Shown: piece by piece, positions 63,536-64,000 of the stretch
Layout: every line of letters starts with the position of its first letter
Position numbering within the stretch: the first letter of the stretch is position 1
Assembly (NCBI RefSeq): GCF_003570885.1
Contig: NZ_QXJC01000005.1
Coordinates: 62,001-126,000 of the forward strand
Source of the DNA: Simplicispira hankyongi
GTDB lineage: Bacteria > Pseudomonadota > Gammaproteobacteria > Burkholderiales > Burkholderiaceae_C
DNA: 64,000 nucleotides
Direction: 5' to 3'
The notes under the pieces: model-generated
What the model saw: the letters and a program-made list of their open reading frames with translations, nothing else
What the model was told of the DNA's origin: nothing
Database searches by the model: none
Position numbers and translations under genes: made by a program

Positions 63536-64000
63536 TCAATGGGCCAGCGGCGCGCCGCCCAGCGTGGCCGGGGGCGCGGCTGCTGGCCGCAGTGCAAAGC
63601 TTCCCAGTGCCGCAGCCACCAGTGCTGCGCATGCCGCTGCGGCAAAGGCCAGCCGGTAACCGCCATGCAGTGCGTCCGCGAGGGTGCGGCCGCTGGCGAG
63701 CAAGGCACCGGTGCGTGCGTCGGCAAGGCTCGCGAGCACGGCCAGCCCCAGCGCCCCGCCCATCATGAAGGCGGTATTGACCACACCCGAGGCAAGCCCG
63801 GAATCTTCCGGGTTCACCTCGCCCATCGCGGCGAGCAGCAACGGGTTGAGGGCGATGCCCGCGCCCACCCCCAGCAGCAGCATGCCCGGCAGCACATGCG
63901 GGATGAACTGTCCTTGCACGGGTGCCAGGGCGAACCAGGCGAGGCCGAGTGCCGCCATCAACAGGCCGGCCCCCAAGGTCGGGCGTATGCCAAAGCGCAG
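63536..64000 (-). CDS. MFS transporter, C-terminal part (5' end outside window)
   Basis: C-terminal 154 residues of a major facilitator, frame open to the window edge. Four hydrophobic spans with GMLLLGVGAGIALNPLLLAAMG, EDSGLASGVVNTAFMMGGALGLAVLA and a final AAACAALVAAALGSFAL, as in the DHA2 drug:H+ antiporter group. The N-terminal part is not in the window. Confidence 0.85.
   Translation of the reverse strand: MRFGIRPTLGAGLLMAALGLAWFALAPVQGQFIPHVLPGMLLLGVGAGIALNPLLLAAMGEVNPEDSGLASGVVNTAFMMGGALGLAVLASLADARTGALLASGRTLADALHGGYRLAFAAAACAALVAAALGSFALRPAAAPPATLGGAPLAH

Overview
The window reads as chromosome of a high-GC betaproteobacterium of the order Burkholderiales, most likely family Comamonadaceae (Acidovorax/Diaphorobacter/Alicycliphilus type) and a denitrifier. 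This rests on gene content (Tat-exported NosZ, GatCAB, CreCD, a lptD-surA-rsmA block, divergent gatCAB and mreBCD), the strong G/C third-position bias, and short interspersed repeats of a kind I associate with this family. No database was searched, so the taxonomy is inference. I saw no rRNA, tRNA, CRISPR array, transposase or phage gene.

Layout. 1-2.7 kb: 3' end of the CreC sensor kinase, then creD behind three tandem CreB-box-like sites. 2.8-13.7 kb: a nitrous oxide respiration locus. On the minus strand run a small CPLC-motif protein gene, nosZ, an intrinsic terminator, nosR, nosD, nosF, nosY and two nosL genes; a lipoprotein cytochrome c and an ApbE/NosX flavin transferase diverge from it, and an FNR/Dnr-type box lies in the divergent promoter. 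13.8-24.6 kb: lptD-surA-rsmA, divergent amgK, rsmE, an orphan GspE-like ATPase, xthA and pyrE diverging from overlapping start codons, and a DUF4124 protein. 24.6-32.6 kb: gatCAB divergent from mreBCD-mrdA. 32.6-40.1 kb: EamA exporter, DcaP-like porin, polar amino acid ABC importer, TSUP permease, GMC oxidoreductase. 40.3-44.1 kb: an Mla/Pqi-like lipid transport operon. 44.3-45.1 kb: CsbD and a C-x10-C repeat protein. 45.2-50.7 kb: murU-pepP divergent from tkt-gapA. 50.9-60 kb: YqhD-like dehydrogenase, AraC regulator, and a complete CoA-thioester degradation operon (ligase, thiolase, split MaoC hydratase, SDR, acyl-CoA dehydrogenase, alpha-methylacyl-CoA racemase). 60-64 kb: panE, a membrane-anchored unknown, SlyD-like isomerase, pirin, and the end of an MFS exporter.

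How parts work together. NosX/ApbE should flavinylate NosR, which carries a DAISGAT site. NosD-F-Y and NosL supply copper and maturation functions to NosZ. AmgK and MurU catalyse successive steps of cell-wall sugar recycling but sit 28 kb apart. The most unusual signal is that interspersed repeats have become part of genes: one encodes a lipoprotein signal peptide, one adds about ten residues to MurU, one adds about 25 residues to CreD, and one separates two genes of the Mla-like operon. No intergenic gap exceeds 300 bases.
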